From Homarus americanus (lineage: Eukaryota; Arthropoda; Malacostraca; Decapoda; Nephropidae): a stretch of DNA of 64,000 nt. The notes beneath the pieces are model-generated. The model was not told the origin of the DNA. It was given only the letters and a program-made list of their open reading frames with translations, and searched no databases. The translations under genes were made by a program, and so were the position numbers. Every line of letters starts with the position of its first letter. Positions within the stretch are counted from its first letter, which is position 1. Location: positions 18,183,011 to 18,247,010 of the forward strand of contig NW_024737042.1 in NCBI RefSeq assembly GCF_018991925.1, read 5' to 3'. Of this stretch, positions 30,291-44,051 are shown piece by piece.

Positions 30291-32016
30291 CACCTAAATA
30301 TTAACCACTCTAATGCTAACGTAACCTACTGTAAGTTATCATAACCTAACTTAATCTTAGCTAATCAAATCTAGCCTCACCTAATAGGTAGCGTTTAGGT
30401 GTTCAATCATCAGGTAAAATAAGCTGGGGATTATCTTCATGTGATCCGATCCCTATTTTTAATATAATGTAAATTAATGTATGTTGATACTACTGAATAA
30501 TATATTAAACATAATAAGTTTTTAATGTGTGTGTGTTGCTGAGTGGCCAAATACTGTAGCTTTAAAAGTGTGTAGAATTTCATAATACTGTGTGCACCAC
30601 CAGTTTTCTTCTGGTGAAAGTTAAAATACATTTCTAAACACTTAAGCAAAATTCATTGTGGATTTTTTTCGTGAGCTGGCGGGGATCAGGTAATGGACTT
30701 GGTAAACATCTTGCTAAAAATACTGAGGTTTTCACAGTTTTCATGGAAAGCTTAAGAATAACGCCGAGAAATAAGTGAAAGTTTAATTGTGTCCTATTCA
30801 CATGTATATTTTTTGTGAGTTTCTACTATTGGTACATCTCCCCAATAAAAGTATTTTAGCACTTTTATATGTTTAGGCCATATTTTGAATTTGGAATTCC
30901 TTAAGGTAGGTTAAAAAAAATGCTGAGCAATTATAATGTAGGAGAACTTGACTCGGTAAGTTTTCTATTACTTGGTTTAATAAAGAAAATGAGTACATGA
31001 AGTCTTTCATACTTTGGTTAATTTGGTCGTCAGTCTGATCACTTCAATACAGTTTACTTATAAATATACCGTAAGTAAACACATAATTTACTGTGAAAAA
31101 AAATACTGGTTCGAGTTAATGCCCATTATGATATTTTTCCCCCCCCCACAAAAATATTAGTAATTAGTACCACTAACATTGTGTGTAAATATATCGAATG
31201 TAATGAATATATTTTCATAAATGAAGTAATACTAACCTTAATTCACCAAAGAAATAATTTGTCTCTGGGAATAAAAAATGAAAAACGTTATTATTCCTTG
31301 TAATGGGTAACAACAGATTACTTGAAGCTGCTTTAAAATTGTATTACGTGGCGCTGATGGTAAATTGGTTAGCAGGAGTAGGCTAATGATTCAATGTTTT
31401 ATTTAGGCAGTTATTGATTAAACAAAGAAAGAGTAGCACACATTGTCATTCCCTGCAACACTGATATAATTATCAAGGGTTAAAAATGCACATTTATTTT
31501 TATTTATTCATCTCAGGCATAGAATTATTTAACATTTTTTATATGACCCAGGAACACCCATCAGTTCCTAACGCTACCAATTTGATTTCTAAATTTTTTT
31601 TCTTAGAGATTCCCACATATATTTACACGTCTTATATACCAGACGAGCCCATACAGCCTGTCTGGGCATCACATTTGGTGACTTTGATGGGCATTGGACA
31701 GTCATTGAGGGTTATATTTGGAGGTTCATAAGAGCAGTGTCTTACCATCTGGCAATTGTGAAATGAATTATAATCACCGTAAAGTATAGTGTCAGTGGTT
31801 CTAAATGATGTCTCATAAGATCTCCACATATCACTAATTGCTCGTTCTTTTGGTTAATTAATTGCCAAGATCACAGCCCGCCATCCACGGTCATATTGTT
31901 TACCATTGTCTGTATGCCTGTACTGTCTATGTACTGTGCATTGTTTGTATACCTTCACTTACTATGTACTGTACATGTATTATGTATGTGAAATTGTATT
32001 AACGATTTTAATAAAT

Positions 32017-32070
<54 letters not shown>

Positions 32071-33794
32071 TCTATTTCAGTGAAATATTTTCGCCATTTA
32101 CTATTAAAAGACAACTGCGGAAAGACAAATAAAACTAACCATTATATTTATTTTCGCCAATCATGTAATAAGGTAATCACAGTACTACAATTTTTTTACC
32201 ATAACCAACAATATAACAAACTAGAGGGTTTGAAGTACCATGGAAAACATCGACTTTTCTTGCTAAAGTAAAAACGCCAGTTTGAGCGAGGAAAGCGTGT
32301 GTACTTAAAAATATCTTTTAATTTTCTATATTTTCATGAAATTACACTGCTTAGTCAAATATGTCCCCAAAGACATGAAGTTTCGCTTTGCAAATATCAA
32401 AATTATTGACTTTTAAGAAATATTGATGGAAAAGATCCCAGGAGCTGCCAAATAGATACTATCTGACCGACAACAACTCACAGTGTCAAGATACTTTTTT
32501 ATGACAAATATACAGTACATATATGAAGCTGTGTGATGCTTTTACTCTAACATGACAGTCAAGGGAAGTAGAAGCTTCACGTGTTGCTGTAACTTTCACG
32601 TTAATCACATTTTCTTAACCTTTTTTCGGTATCTTGATTTTTATTTAAACTTAAACACCTTTTTCCTTTAATTTTCAAATTATATTTGTTTCTTGTTACA
32701 CCTTTTAACTGTTTCGTTTTCGTGGACTAATAAACGAAAACTTTTTATCGTTATTATTTTGTTTAAATAGGCCAATTAGGTGAGGTATTGTGTCTTCAGG
32801 TTAAGGAAAACTTAACGTGCGAAACTTTGAGACTCTAACGTCAGGGAAGAATGGCTAAAGATTTATGAGGATCACACTTGGCACACAAGGACGACCATCA
32901 TACCTGTCTCTGTCTCAAGTCTTACACTCAATAAACAAGAACTAAATCTAAAGTAGAAGAGTCACTCATTTTTTTTCATATCTGAGTGATATTAGATTGT
33001 GTTGCACTAAGGGAGGGAGACATGGTAGTGGACAGGTTAGAATATTACTGTGATACTTAATGTTGCACCAAGAACTTCACCTGGTCTTAACGATGACACT
33101 TCATTCAATCATAGAATTTTATGGTAAGGCCACCCACCCAAATACTAACCAGACTGTGAGGGAATGGTAATGGTATCATTATAATAATATTAATAATAAT
33201 GTCAAATATTCGCCAAGACACAGGTACTCAACTCCATCTTTCGAATAAAACCCATACTAGCCAGTCAGCCGGCCAATCCCAGAGCAAGGCGGGAATGTTC
33301 AGCCAATCAGGGGTCAGTGAGTCAGAGTGTAGTCCCTCCAAAGCAGTAAACTGGGGGGGGGGAAATTGGTGATGGTGTGGTTTGGGGTTATTTACTTGTG
33401 CCTAGTCAAAGTGTTGGGTTACTCAACCAAAAACAGAGGTAATGAGCGCTGGGAGGGTGAGGGAGTGGTCACAGGACTTCCTTCCCTCGGTAAGGTGTCG
33501 GCAGATCATGATTTTCCCCTAGTGAGCTTAATAACTATATTTCTATCGTGTGTGTGTATATTATTGTAAATAAATTTAGATTTTTTTGTGGACAATTTTC
33601 CTTTCGCACCTCCGAATAGATTGGCGTAGCAGTCTACCATTAAAGATCCTATTTACACAGACCCAACGTTGTTTAACTTCACTAATTGGGGGAAGCGGTG
33701 TTTCTAACATGGTAAAATGACTGTCGTTGACCAGGTAGTAGAGAGACATTGGAAAAATAGGAAATATAAAATAAACAAATTATTTATCTTACGA
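30291..33794. other. No gene recognised; contains (CT)n and degenerate CCTAA/TTAGG words
   Basis: AT-rich DNA with a (CT)n tract at about 32022-32065, scattered CTAACCTAA-like words near 30315-30390, a G-run at about 33353-33361 and a C-run at about 31138-31147. No frame has recognisable protein similarity. Confidence 0.6.
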
Positions 33795-35285
33795 AAGATT
33801 GTAAGGAACAGATTAGCAGATCCCTCGTAAATTTATTTACAAAATCAATTGACACGGGAGTTGTGCCAGTCTTGTGGAATCAGGCAAATGTAGTACCCAT
33901 ATTCAAAAAGGGAGACAGAGCATCAACGTCAAATTACCGGCCGATTAGTTTGACGTCTGTAGTGGGGAAATTTCTTGAATCAATTATAGCAAATAGTATC
34001 CGATCGCATTAAGAGAAAAGCAAATTAATCTACGACTCTCAACATGGGTTTACAAAGGGAAAATCTTGTCTAAACAATTCTGCTGACTTTTTTTAGGAAA
34101 GTCTTCGAGGTAATAGATAATGACGAAAATTACGATGATATTTACTTAGACTTTAGCAAAGCGTTTGACAGTACCGCATCAGAGGCTTCTGAGAAAAGTT
34201 AAGGATCATGGTATCGAGGGGAAAGTTTTAAATTGAATAAAATCATGGCTCACCGATAGAACACAGAGAGTCAGCGTAGATGGTGTTAAATCTGAGTGGG
34301 GCTGTGTAACCAGTGGGGTACCCCAGGGGTCAGTACTGGGCCCACTCTTGTTCATAATCTACATAAACGATCTAGATACTAGGAACAGCAGTGATATAAG
34401 CAAGTTTGTGGATGACACCAAAATAGGGTGGCAGATTAATTCAGGGAAGGATGCAAATGCACTACAGGAGGATTTAAATAAACTGCAGGAGTGGTCAGAA
34501 AAATGGCAAATGAAATTCAACACCAGCAAGTGCAGCGTACTTAATATTGGAAGAACAAATATTGGAAGAACAACATCAACCTAGAGAAGTCGACTTGTGA
34601 AAGAGACTTAGGGGTACTTGTAAACCCGGACCTACGGCCTAGAAAACAGTGCGTTAATGTTCGAAATAAGGCAAACAAAGTATTAGGTTTTTATATCTAG
34701 AAGTGTAAGTAATAAGAGTGCAGAGGTCTTATTGCAACTATATCTTGCGCTAGTCAGGCCGCACCTCGATTATGCGGTTCAGTTCTGGTGCCCTTATTAT
34801 AGAATGGATATCAATTCACTGGAGTCGGTGCAGCGAAGAATGACGAAAATGATTCCGGGACTTAGAAACCTTCCATATCAAGATAGGTTAAAGAAACTAA
34901 ACTTGCATTCCCTAGAAAGACGAAGAGTGCGGGGAGATATGATAGAAGTATTTAAGTGGGTGAAAGGAATCAATAAAGGAGATATAGATAAAGTTCTTAT
35001 AATATCCGAGCAGGATAGGACTCGTAACAACGGATTTAAGTTGGATAAGTTTAGGTATAGGAGGGAGATAGGAGGGTACTGCTTCACAAATAGGGTGGTG
35101 GACGAGTGGAACAAGCTTAGCAACTTTGTAGTAAGTGCTGGAAAGCTGGAAAGTTTTAAAGGAAGGCTAGATAGATTAAAAAATGATAGAGAGTGGTAGT
35201 AACTCTCGACAGGAGCTGCCATGCACAGGCCAACCGGCCTATTGCAGACTCCTTATTTTCTTATGTTCGTATGTTCTTATATTAT
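33795..35285 (+). mobile_element. 5'-truncated CR1-like LINE
   Basis: A 1.5-kb element holds the RT from the fingers region to the C-terminus, then a short 3' untranslated end (TCGACAGGAGCTGCCATGCA near 35207) finishing in TTCTTATGTTCGTATGTTCTTAT at 35259-35281. The same 3' end and C-terminal protein occur on the minus strand at 8796-9268. No endonuclease or ORF1 is present, as expected after 5' truncation. The left edge is approximate. Confidence 0.85.
33796..35199 (+). pseudogene. CR1-like reverse transcriptase, several frameshifts
   Basis: Blocks in order: NQANVVPIFKKGDRASTSNY then RPISLTSVVGKF (about 33881-33976), motif A LDFSKAFDS (about 34148-34174), GVPQGSVLGPLLFIIYINDL (34315-34374), then motif C as SKFVDDTKIG (about 34399-34428), where FADD is usual. 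RDLGVLVNPDL follows near 34605. The frame at 34732-35199 is a clean 155-residue C-terminal part (LVRPHLDYAVQFW, YYRMDINSLESVQRRMTKMI, NRVVDEWNKL). At least three frame changes break the RT, one near 34690. Domain order and 3' end identify the family; activity is excluded. Confidence 0.88.
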
Positions 35286-36129
35286 TAATTCAGCATAGTT
35301 GTTCTGCAATAATAAATGTAATTAACTGAACACTTCATAGTGCGCTCTTGACAAGAAAAAGAGATAATTGATACTTTTCTGGCAATACTCTGGGAAACTT
35401 TAAAGGAACTGCTTAGAATATTTTCATTTTATGGCTGGATACAACATTAGTGAATCATGTTATCGGTGAGCTGCAGGATTACACACACACACATACACAC
35501 ACATAAGTCCTGACCCTCTGCTGATGAAATCTTTGATAGCTCTCTTTTTACTTTAATTTTTTTTCCATTTATTTTACTTCTCAAGCGAACACAGGTTCTA
35601 AAAATGTCATTCAAGTACACAGAATATTTACTTAAATCGCTAGCCTCTAATACTGAATTTCCCACACCGTCATTACAGTTAGTGACCTGCGCTTCTATCT
35701 CCTTATATCATTGAATAATTATGTTGTTGTTAGTATGTATCTCTGTGTTGTAAGAGATCAAGTCTTCAAGCACGGAATAATAAGTCAGCTTGCACAGTAG
35801 ACAACAGTCGACTACACCATTCTGTTGCTGAAGTCCGTACACGAATAATGGATTTATTAGTCCCCAAAATTATGGATATCGAAAATGCTTAATTAAGTCG
35901 CAGAATTCCTGTTTGGCCCAGTAACTGATGTAAAGAACACAGTCAACATGAAGCACTAACAAGGGAGACAACAAGATAACATAACGTAGACAAAATAACA
36001 CTCAACCTTAAAAATCATTACACTCAACTAAATTATCTCCTCTCGTGTGTTAGCGTTTCTTCCGATGACTTTATTCTTAATGCTGTTGTCATATTTGACT
36101 GTAGTTAAATGTTAGTTAAATGTGTATTT
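35286..36129. other. No gene recognised
   Basis: AT-rich DNA with an imperfect CA-rich run near 35483-35505. I see no frame or structure I can name. Confidence 0.6.
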
Positions 36130-36430
36130 CTTTTTTCCCTCTATCTCACATACCCCTCCCCATTTTCCTTCCCGCTTTCTCTCCTGCCTCATACTCCCTC
36201 CCTCCCACTTCTCTTCCTTTCTTCTTTCCATCCTCCCTCACATTCCCCTCCCATTTCTCTCCATTCCTTCCTCTCTCCCTCACACTACTCTCTCTCACTT
36301 CTCTCCCTTTGTTTTTTCTTCCCTCCCTCCCTCCCCCCCTCCTCCCTCCCCCTCCTCCCTCATTCCCTCCCTCCCCCCTCCTCCTTCCCTCTCTCCCTCC
36401 TTTCTCCGTCTCTCTTGTCTTTCTCATCCA
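36130..36430. repeat. Polypyrimidine (CT-rich) tract
   Basis: About 300 bp of almost pure C and T on the plus strand, built from CCCTCCCTCC-type words without a fixed period. Reading it gives Pro/Ser/Leu-rich frames on the plus strand and Gly/Arg/Glu-rich frames on the minus strand; these are compositional artefacts. Such tracts can form triplex (H-form) DNA. Confidence 0.9.
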
Positions 36431-38293
36431 TCAAAGTCCCACTAAAGTTTTCTCACGCGTCACTGTATTTGGAAAAAAAGAGCAAAAGAACAAAATAGTA
36501 TCGCGTCACCTCACCTCACACGCTCCTCACTGTAATTATTGTTTTTTTTTATTTGCTTTGTTGTTGTTGCTGTTGTATTTGTTCTTTGAATTGAGCCTCG
36601 GGGCCTCTTTTTTTATTTTAATGTTTATTTATTTTTTTTATTTGGCCAAATTTGGATTATTTTCGAAGTGTTATTTGTAGTTAATTTTATTTAATATGTT
36701 TTATTCTTTTTTTATTTGATTTTAAACTTAAATTAAAAAAAAAATAATATAACCCTGACATTTTTGTGTAAATATAATTATAAATCATTAAAGGTTCATT
36801 AAGTAAGAGAAGTGAGACAGTCTAACCTATTCAATGTTAGTAAACTTAACTATTTATGAGTAGTTAGGGGAGATAGTCTACTAGTGTAGTGAGAAATTAA
36901 ATACTTCAGTCTAGTTGTTAAAGAAAGTGAGGGAAACCTAAGTACTTGGTGGTAGCGAGTAAAGTCAGATAAGCCTAACTACTTCAAAGTAATTACTAAA
37001 GTGAGAGACATTAAACTACTTAATGGTAGTTAGAAAAAAAAGAATGCGATAAACATAGAGTAGTTACTATAGTGAAGGAACACAAACTACTTACAAAATA
37101 ATCATACTTACAATAATTACAATTACTCATGATAACAAACTCGTCGCTCAATAAAATTCTAAATACTCATAGCACTTAACACCTTACCACAACTGTCTGT
37201 AAACCCGGGCATACGCTGTTTGTCTAGAGTTGAACTTGAGTATGTAAGTATAATTGAGTGAGTCTTATCACTTTAAACCAAGGAAGTAGCTTTTATCTTT
37301 GTCTGTCTTTCACTGTCTAGTTATGTGATGTGACGCTTTAGTACTGTAGGTGATGGTGACAGTGTCTGGTTGTTTTGTTAATATTTGTTCCATGAAACAC
37401 AACAATAGAATCTATAGCCTTCATACACACATACACACACACCCCATGACCTAGACCCGTAGCTCAGTCCACCATCACCACCTAATGACACCCCTCCCTC
37501 AATACCCCAGCCTAGGTTAAGACCTTCTCACCATCATTACCTCTGTTAATTACAGAGCCTAACCTAACAAATTGGAAAATCCATAAATTCTTAGCAACAC
37601 GCTTCTACTTGTTTTTTTAGTACCATAATTTTTCCATTTATACTTCATTTTTTACATCGGAGCTTTTAGTTTTTCTGTGGTTGCCCGGCGCCCCGGAGAC
37701 GAATGAACGCCTTCCACGCTCCTAACTTGATCTGTGGGTGAGAGACACGTCAAGGTGTTTGTTTATGACCATCTGCATTACCCTGAGACCACTATGGGTC
37801 TTAGGATGGCTGGGTGTAGTTCAGAATGCGGTTTTGTTTTTAATGTTTTTTTTTTTTCCGGGAAATAGTATTACTTAACGCTCTGTTGTCGAGGAATAGG
37901 TATTAAAAATGTTTGGTTGTTGATGGTTAGGGAAAATGTCCTTCTTTTAGTGAAGTTAATGAGAATATGATTTGCTTTCAGTTGAGTATTTGACAAAATG
38001 TTCTGTACAGGTAACACGATGTCATGTATTTCAGTACAAATTTTTTTTTTTTATTAATGGATTAAATAAGATTGTTTTTTCCCCGACAGCTGTTTTTGTA
38101 ATATCTCATCCGTCATTCTTGGACGAAGCAAACATGCAAGTTGTCGTTACTGTCATTGGATGTCGTGTCGGTTTGAACCTACACTAAAGTAACAAATTAT
38201 TCAAATTTTGACTACCGTTATTTTCTCACTAGAATTGCATATATATTTTACTGTGGTTCTATCAGTCTATGATGAACACCTGCAAAATTAACA

Positions 38294-38338
<45 letters not shown>

Positions 38339-39296
38339 GCGAATCTAAAAAAAATAAAACATCCTAGAATGCATTTTTAATATTTCATCAGTAGAGCGGA
38401 GGGAAAATAACCTAAGCTGGTTCACCACTCTGCCTCGACCTTCTCCTCCCCCTCGACCCTCATTACTCCCTCTTTCCTCACCTTCCCCTCAACCCCCCTT
38501 ACTTCCCCATCGACATTCTTTACCTCCCGCTTAACCTCAATTACCTCCTCCTCGACCTCCCTCACCTCCCTTTCGACCTCCCTTATCCCATTCACCGACA
38601 TGTACACACGACCTTGCATAACCTGGGAAGAGAACCCAATAACACACGCCCTTCCTCCCTTCACAGTCCAAGAAACAAGTTTTAAACGGGCTACAAAACG
38701 TCTTCCTTTATTCCCAAAAGGTTTAGAAATAGTAGGAGGGTGGGCGGAATCTGTCTCATCACAGCGCACAATATTGCCAAGGTAAACATTGACACACTCG
38801 TTAAGTGGGGGAGTGAAGAGGAATAAGGCGAGGCGGGGAGACTCTTTTATTCTCCCCAAGAGAAGCCCGAGGAGTGACGCTGGTTCCTTCTGGGAATGTC
38901 CTGGGAAAGAGAGAGAGCGAGAGAGGGAGAAAGAGAGAGAAAGACGCAACAGACGTAAAAAAAGAAAGGGGTTTAAAATGGCGAGAAAAGAAAAAGGAAG
39001 ATCATCTGTGCAATTATTTTCAAAGGCACAAGAAGACACAGTTTATGAACCTGAGAAGGACAGACACACTACCAGAGACAAGGAATAAAAATCATTAACA
39101 AAAGGGGACAGACTCAGATAAATACAGCAGACACTCACAAAGACATACATCAGAGACTCCCAGACACATACAGCACAGACTCGGAGAAACAACACAGACA
39201 TAGACAAATACAAGATACACTCACAGACACATACATAACAGACTCACATATACAAACAAAATAGACACAGACACACACAGCAGTAGGACACAGACA
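36431..39296. other. No gene recognised; low-complexity stretches
   Basis: Contains T-runs (36541-36720), (CA)n at about 38296-38336, a C/T-rich degenerate array at about 38425-38595, a GA-rich patch at about 38908-38945 and an ACAGAC-rich patch at about 39108-39290. The minus-strand frame 38422-39039 is long (205 residues) but its C-terminal half is a degenerate Val-Glu-Arg repeat from the C/T-rich array, so I do not call a gene. Confidence 0.55.
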
Positions 39297-39322
39297 CTAC
39301 TACTATCACTACTACTACTATT

Positions 39323-39650
39323 GCTTCATTCATTTTATTAATGGCCTCCAGCCTCCCCAATATCCACACCTTCGCTGCCATTTTATTATCTTAAAATTAA
39401 CTATCCTAAACATAAGTAGCTACCCTGGCTGTGTTGAGTTAGTTGAGCCGCAGATCTATGCGGCATTCAGTGACTGTTGCCTCAGAGTCGAAAACTGCGA
39501 CTGTTGTCGGCTTTGGGGCCGATGATCTCGTTCCCTTGAGGCAAAGCATTGCAGACCTAAGCAGAGAGAAGGACAGTCGACGTCTCAACCAGGCTGTAAC
39601 ATAACTTCTGGGCTGCTGCTTCCGTTCAGATATAACCTTTACTACTTCCA
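39323..39650 (-). mobile_element. RT-X element, 3'-terminal fragment
   Basis: The minus strand encodes SERKQQPRSYVTAWLRRRLS then FSLLRSAMLCLKGTRSSAPK. This matches the C-terminal end of the RT-X element at 53177-53370 (SEKKKRPRSYIASWLRCRLS, FSVLRSSLLCLRR). Its 3' untranslated end (39323-39430) also matches 53070-53165, including CCACACCTTCGCTGCCATTT on the plus strand. As in that copy, a TAG trinucleotide tract (ACT on the plus strand, 39297-39322) follows the 3' end. An (AAT)n tract borders the broken 5' side. Confidence 0.8.
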
Positions 39651-39658
39651 CTACTACT

Positions 39659-40482
<824 letters not shown>

Positions 40483-40553
40483 ATTTCAGAACACTGGCAT
40501 CACAATTTTTCTTACAAAAAGTATTTTTTCATAGGTTCTTGATTTAATACAAT

Positions 40554-41052
40554 CAGTAGTGATGGTCTTTTTTTGCCGCAAAATTATTGAAATCTACTTT
40601 ACCCTAACGTAACCTTACCAGACCTAGCTTTACCTAACCTTTACCTCACCTAACCTTTACCTAACCTAACATTACCTAACCAAACCTAACCTTAACATGC
40701 CTTACCTAACCTAACCTAATTTTACCTTACCTTATCTAAACTAACCTTTCCTTTTTTATAGTGCATTCACAGAGATAAACAAAGGTTAAAATGCTGAATA
40801 GGTATCCTAAGCTACGTGCATATAACATCAACAGATTTATAGATATATGTACTGGAGAAATGAATTAAAAAAAGTTTGTTTTCTCTGCAAACGTATTAAA
40901 ACAGAAAATAATATATTTTCTAGAGAACTTAATTGTTTGCCATGTACCATGAGTTAGGTTAGGTTAGGTTAGGTAAGGTAAGATCAGGTAAGGTTAGGTT
41001 ATATTTGGGTAAAATACATTTCACTAATTTTGCAGCAAAAACATCACTACTG
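40554..41052. mobile_element. Small inverted-repeat (MITE-like) element with CCTAA arrays in its terminal repeats
   Basis: The left end starts CAGTAGTGATGGTC and the right end finishes CATCACTACTG. Reading inward, both arms contain GCAAAATTAnTGAAATnTAnTTTACCC-like sequence and then an array of CCTAA/CCTTA words (plus-strand CCTAAC type at about 40610-40745, TTAGG type at about 40952-41009). The arms pair over at least 90 bp. The middle, about 200 bp, encodes nothing. AAT flanks the element on both sides, which could be part of a target duplication, but a convincing 8-bp hAT-type duplication is not seen. A non-autonomous DNA transposon is the best guess. Confidence 0.65.
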
Positions 41053-41671
41053 AATGTATCAATGTTAATTTTACCCACTTTTTTATTAGGTTTGATGAAC
41101 TTATATTGAGTTAGGTATTTTTTAACTATGAACGTTTAGCTGTAAATCATTTATCCACTACCAAAGATCCTATGTAACGGTTGCCCCTCGTGTAACGAGG
41201 ATGACCGGCCCTAGGGTCACCTATGGATGATTTGTTTAAGGTGTAGAAGCTGTAGCCAGGACAGCAACCACACCCTGAGTTAACGAGTTGCATGACCCTG
41301 TGTCAAGGAATAGTCCGAGAAGACCAGACAACTCGCCAACTGCACTGGCTAACCATTACCCCAGAATACGATCTGCAAAACGATTAACATCCAGATTCCC
41401 AATTACTGCTGCGTAGACAGAGGCAAACATCCTATTTAGATTACTGTTGGCACACAGAAATGAGTTATGGGTACTTCTTGGATACTTGGCAGAATAGCTT
41501 ATTATAACTTGGTCCTTGCCATACCTAGATTTTCTGTATGTGAATTAGAGTGCCTTGAAAGGTATATTTTTCTTTTGATATGTGTCACACATACCAAGGG
41601 CCTTCTTTCTGAAATTTACTAAGAAGCTTCAATAACTATATATTCAGTTTGTAGAGGAAGATGTATACAAA
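41053..41671. other. No gene recognised; left flank of the endogenous retrovirus
   Basis: Mostly AT-rich DNA with a GC-rich patch near 41173-41300 containing the small hairpin CCTCG-TGTAA-CGAGG. It ends with CAAA (41668-41671), duplicated after the 3' LTR of the next element. Confidence 0.6.
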
Positions 41672-42111
41672 TGTAATGGGCCCCTGTCTCATCAACAGAA
41701 CATATTATATAAATGGGTCAATACATCTGATATTATATTCAGATTCACCACCCTGTAACTTTCCACTGTCTATGAGTAAGACATGAGTTGTACACGTGAG
41801 AGGGCAACTCTCCCAAGAGGGTAGAAGCCCATCGTCAGCATATATGTAAGCCCGCACTGCGAGGCCCTAAATCAGTAGTCACTCACAGCAACTTATATCG
41901 TAAGGACGTGACCTAACGTTTATAATACATAAACGCCGTCCCTTTCTCATTCACTCCTATACAGTGGAATTTACGGTCGATCTACACTCAGGAATTATAG
42001 ATACAATCCTTTTATTATAAAACAAGGAACTACAGTTTGGGTTTCGTTACTTAAACCCAAATAATAAATATATGTGAACGGCCTGGTTAATTGGACAAAA
42101 CAGCCAATTCA
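41672..42111 (+). repeat. 5' LTR of the errantivirus-like element
   Basis: 440 bp, from TGTAATGGGCCCC to CAGCCAATTCA, matching 50615-50998. It carries a block of about 56 bp (roughly 41790-41845) absent from the 3' LTR. GGTGGCAAGCAGTG just after it (about 42117-42130) is a candidate primer-binding site. Confidence 0.93.
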
Positions 42112-42302
42112 TATAGGTGGCAAGCAGTGTGTACGGATTCTTAAACTGGTAGTCGTATCAAACAGTCGGTGTTTTGTGAAAAACAGTAAACACATAACAG
42201 TGACGTGTTACATAATCCAAGTGTTTAAAACAATATCCCGTATTGAGACGATATTTAGTGACTGCTCCTTATCTCTGTCACATACAAAACGTGCAGAATT
42301 CG

Positions 42303-42304
<2 letters not shown>

Positions 42305-42388
<84 letters not shown>
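42305..42388. repeat. (TA)n microsatellite inside the retroviral leader
   Basis: TA tract of about 84 bp between the 5' LTR and gag. It may have expanded within the leader or mark a later insertion. Confidence 0.95.
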
Positions 42389-42390
<2 letters not shown>

Positions 42391-43145
42391 CAGCCTGTTG
42401 GTGAATATCCAGTTTGTGCCTGTTGAAGAAGACCCCACTCAGCATTTTCCTGATACAGTGTTGCAGTGTTGAAGAAAGGTTTCATAACTTGGACTAACAA
42501 TTGATATTTCACAAGTAGCTGAACAGTTTTGTTGTGTCGCCAGCGTTGCTTACGAAGTTCCGGTGTCATCATACAGATCTCCATGTATACGTAGACTGTG
42601 AAGACTTGGCACACGGCAGTCTTGCGAGCGGCCTAGCAATGAACAGCAGTTTCTGATCGACTGTGGAGAACCTCCCCTAGTTTGAAGTGGACTCGTCTCT
42701 CGCCAAGGTAAAAGCGTCTGTTCATTGACAAGGAAACCAAGATCAGCGCGTGCATCACCAGGAAGAGGCCCCGCCCACTCTCCACACAACACTCGACTCG
42801 GAACTCGGCTTGAAGGATCACGTTTTCTATACAGACGTCACACCCTGTATAAATAGGTATTTAAATTACATAATTATACACACATGAACACGTTCGAGAG
42901 ATATTTTCACACAGATAGGTTCGTCGGATAGGATTATTTCAATGATAAAGTGTCGAATGTAAAATTAATGGAATGAAATTCTATAATTTACAGTGGTTCA
43001 TACGTGTCTGTTTCCTTATTGATAGTTTAATTATTAACTGCAATTAATATTCATTTATCTTGTAAATGAGAGGCAAGTAATTTGCTTTTACTGTTAATTA
43101 TTCATTGACCCACAAGGGACTAATAGATAATTTTCTAAGTTCCCA

Positions 43146-44051
43146 ATGTCTAGTGATGATGACATTGCACACCTAGCGCAACTGTTTGCTTATAACCAAC
43201 TCGTCGATGATCAAGCACAGACTGACTTTGATGTTGAGTCGGGAACACAGTTAGACGATTCGGTAGGAAGTAGTGAGAAAGTAATTGAGGAATCATTTGA
43301 CGACTTAAACCGTCGTACCTTACGATCTGGTAATCAATATAGTACTTCACCTCAGTATACAAAAGCAGTTACCCCTGTTTCAGGTGATAGTGTGTCTGTT
43401 GCTAAACCAGTAACAACCTTATTAACCCAGCCTTCAGTTAGGAGTAAGAATACTAACTTAACTAATACTAACACTATAATGACTTCCACAAACCCTCACG
43501 TCAATGCTACTACAGCGTCAACTCAACCTGATAGAGTTATTAATATTATGCAGCGTGGTGACAATGTTCGAAATTTTACTGGTCAAGGTGATTATCGGGT
43601 CGCACATTTCATTCGTGCATGTGCAGATAACATGGGCACTAGGCAAATAACAACTGACGAAGACAAAAAGGCATATGTACGTTCCCACATTACGCAGGGT
43701 TCTTATGCCGGTAGTCGTTTAAATGCGTTTGGTTTGCAGAGCCCTGATTATGAGAAATTTAAGCAAACGTTAATTGGGATCTTTGGGGGTGGGTCACAGC
43801 TAGGCCAGCTTCAATGGATCTTCAGATGGATGGATCGTTGTACGCCAGGGATACGCAATCAAACACCTGTCGACGCTGTCGACATCGCAGGCGAGGTTCG
43901 CCAGGACATGCAAGTGACATTCCGGACCTCAGATTGGTACGACGATCAGGGTAATATGTCAGAGAACAATGTAGAAACGTTGATAGAGCTAATAAGCTTT
44001 CTGCTTTCCGTCCGCCGTCCTCTATATAGCCGGGCACAAGAACTACAGTAG
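43146..44051 (+). pseudogene. gag: gag of the errantivirus-like element, C-terminus in other frames
   Basis: A 301-residue frame begins MSSDDDIAHLAQLFAYNQL and has an acidic, disordered N-terminal third followed by a capsid-like region (about residues 130-290). After a TAG at 44049-44051 the coding continues in shifted frames. A single zinc knuckle, CAHCNKRGHVIEDC, is readable at 44307-44348, and a basic segment reaches about 44620. Gag forms the particle core and binds RNA. The identification rests on position after the leader, the knuckle, and the protease that follows. I do not recognise the capsid region from motif alone. Confidence 0.75.

Noticed and set aside
36109..36680. Overlapping Pro/Ser/Leu-rich frames, and a Gly/Arg-rich frame on the other strand
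   Set aside because: They come from the polypyrimidine tract and have no conserved motif.
38422..39039. 205-residue minus-strand frame
   Set aside because: Its C-terminal half is a Val-Glu-Arg repeat made by a degenerate C/T-rich array, and the rest has no recognisable domain.
40600..41010. True telomere or chromosome end
   Set aside because: The CCTAA-like words are degenerate and sit inside an inverted-repeat element with unique DNA on both sides.
41173..41300. GC-rich patch with a CCTCG-TGTAA-CGAGG hairpin as an RNA gene
   Set aside because: The stem is only five base pairs and nothing else supports an RNA gene.
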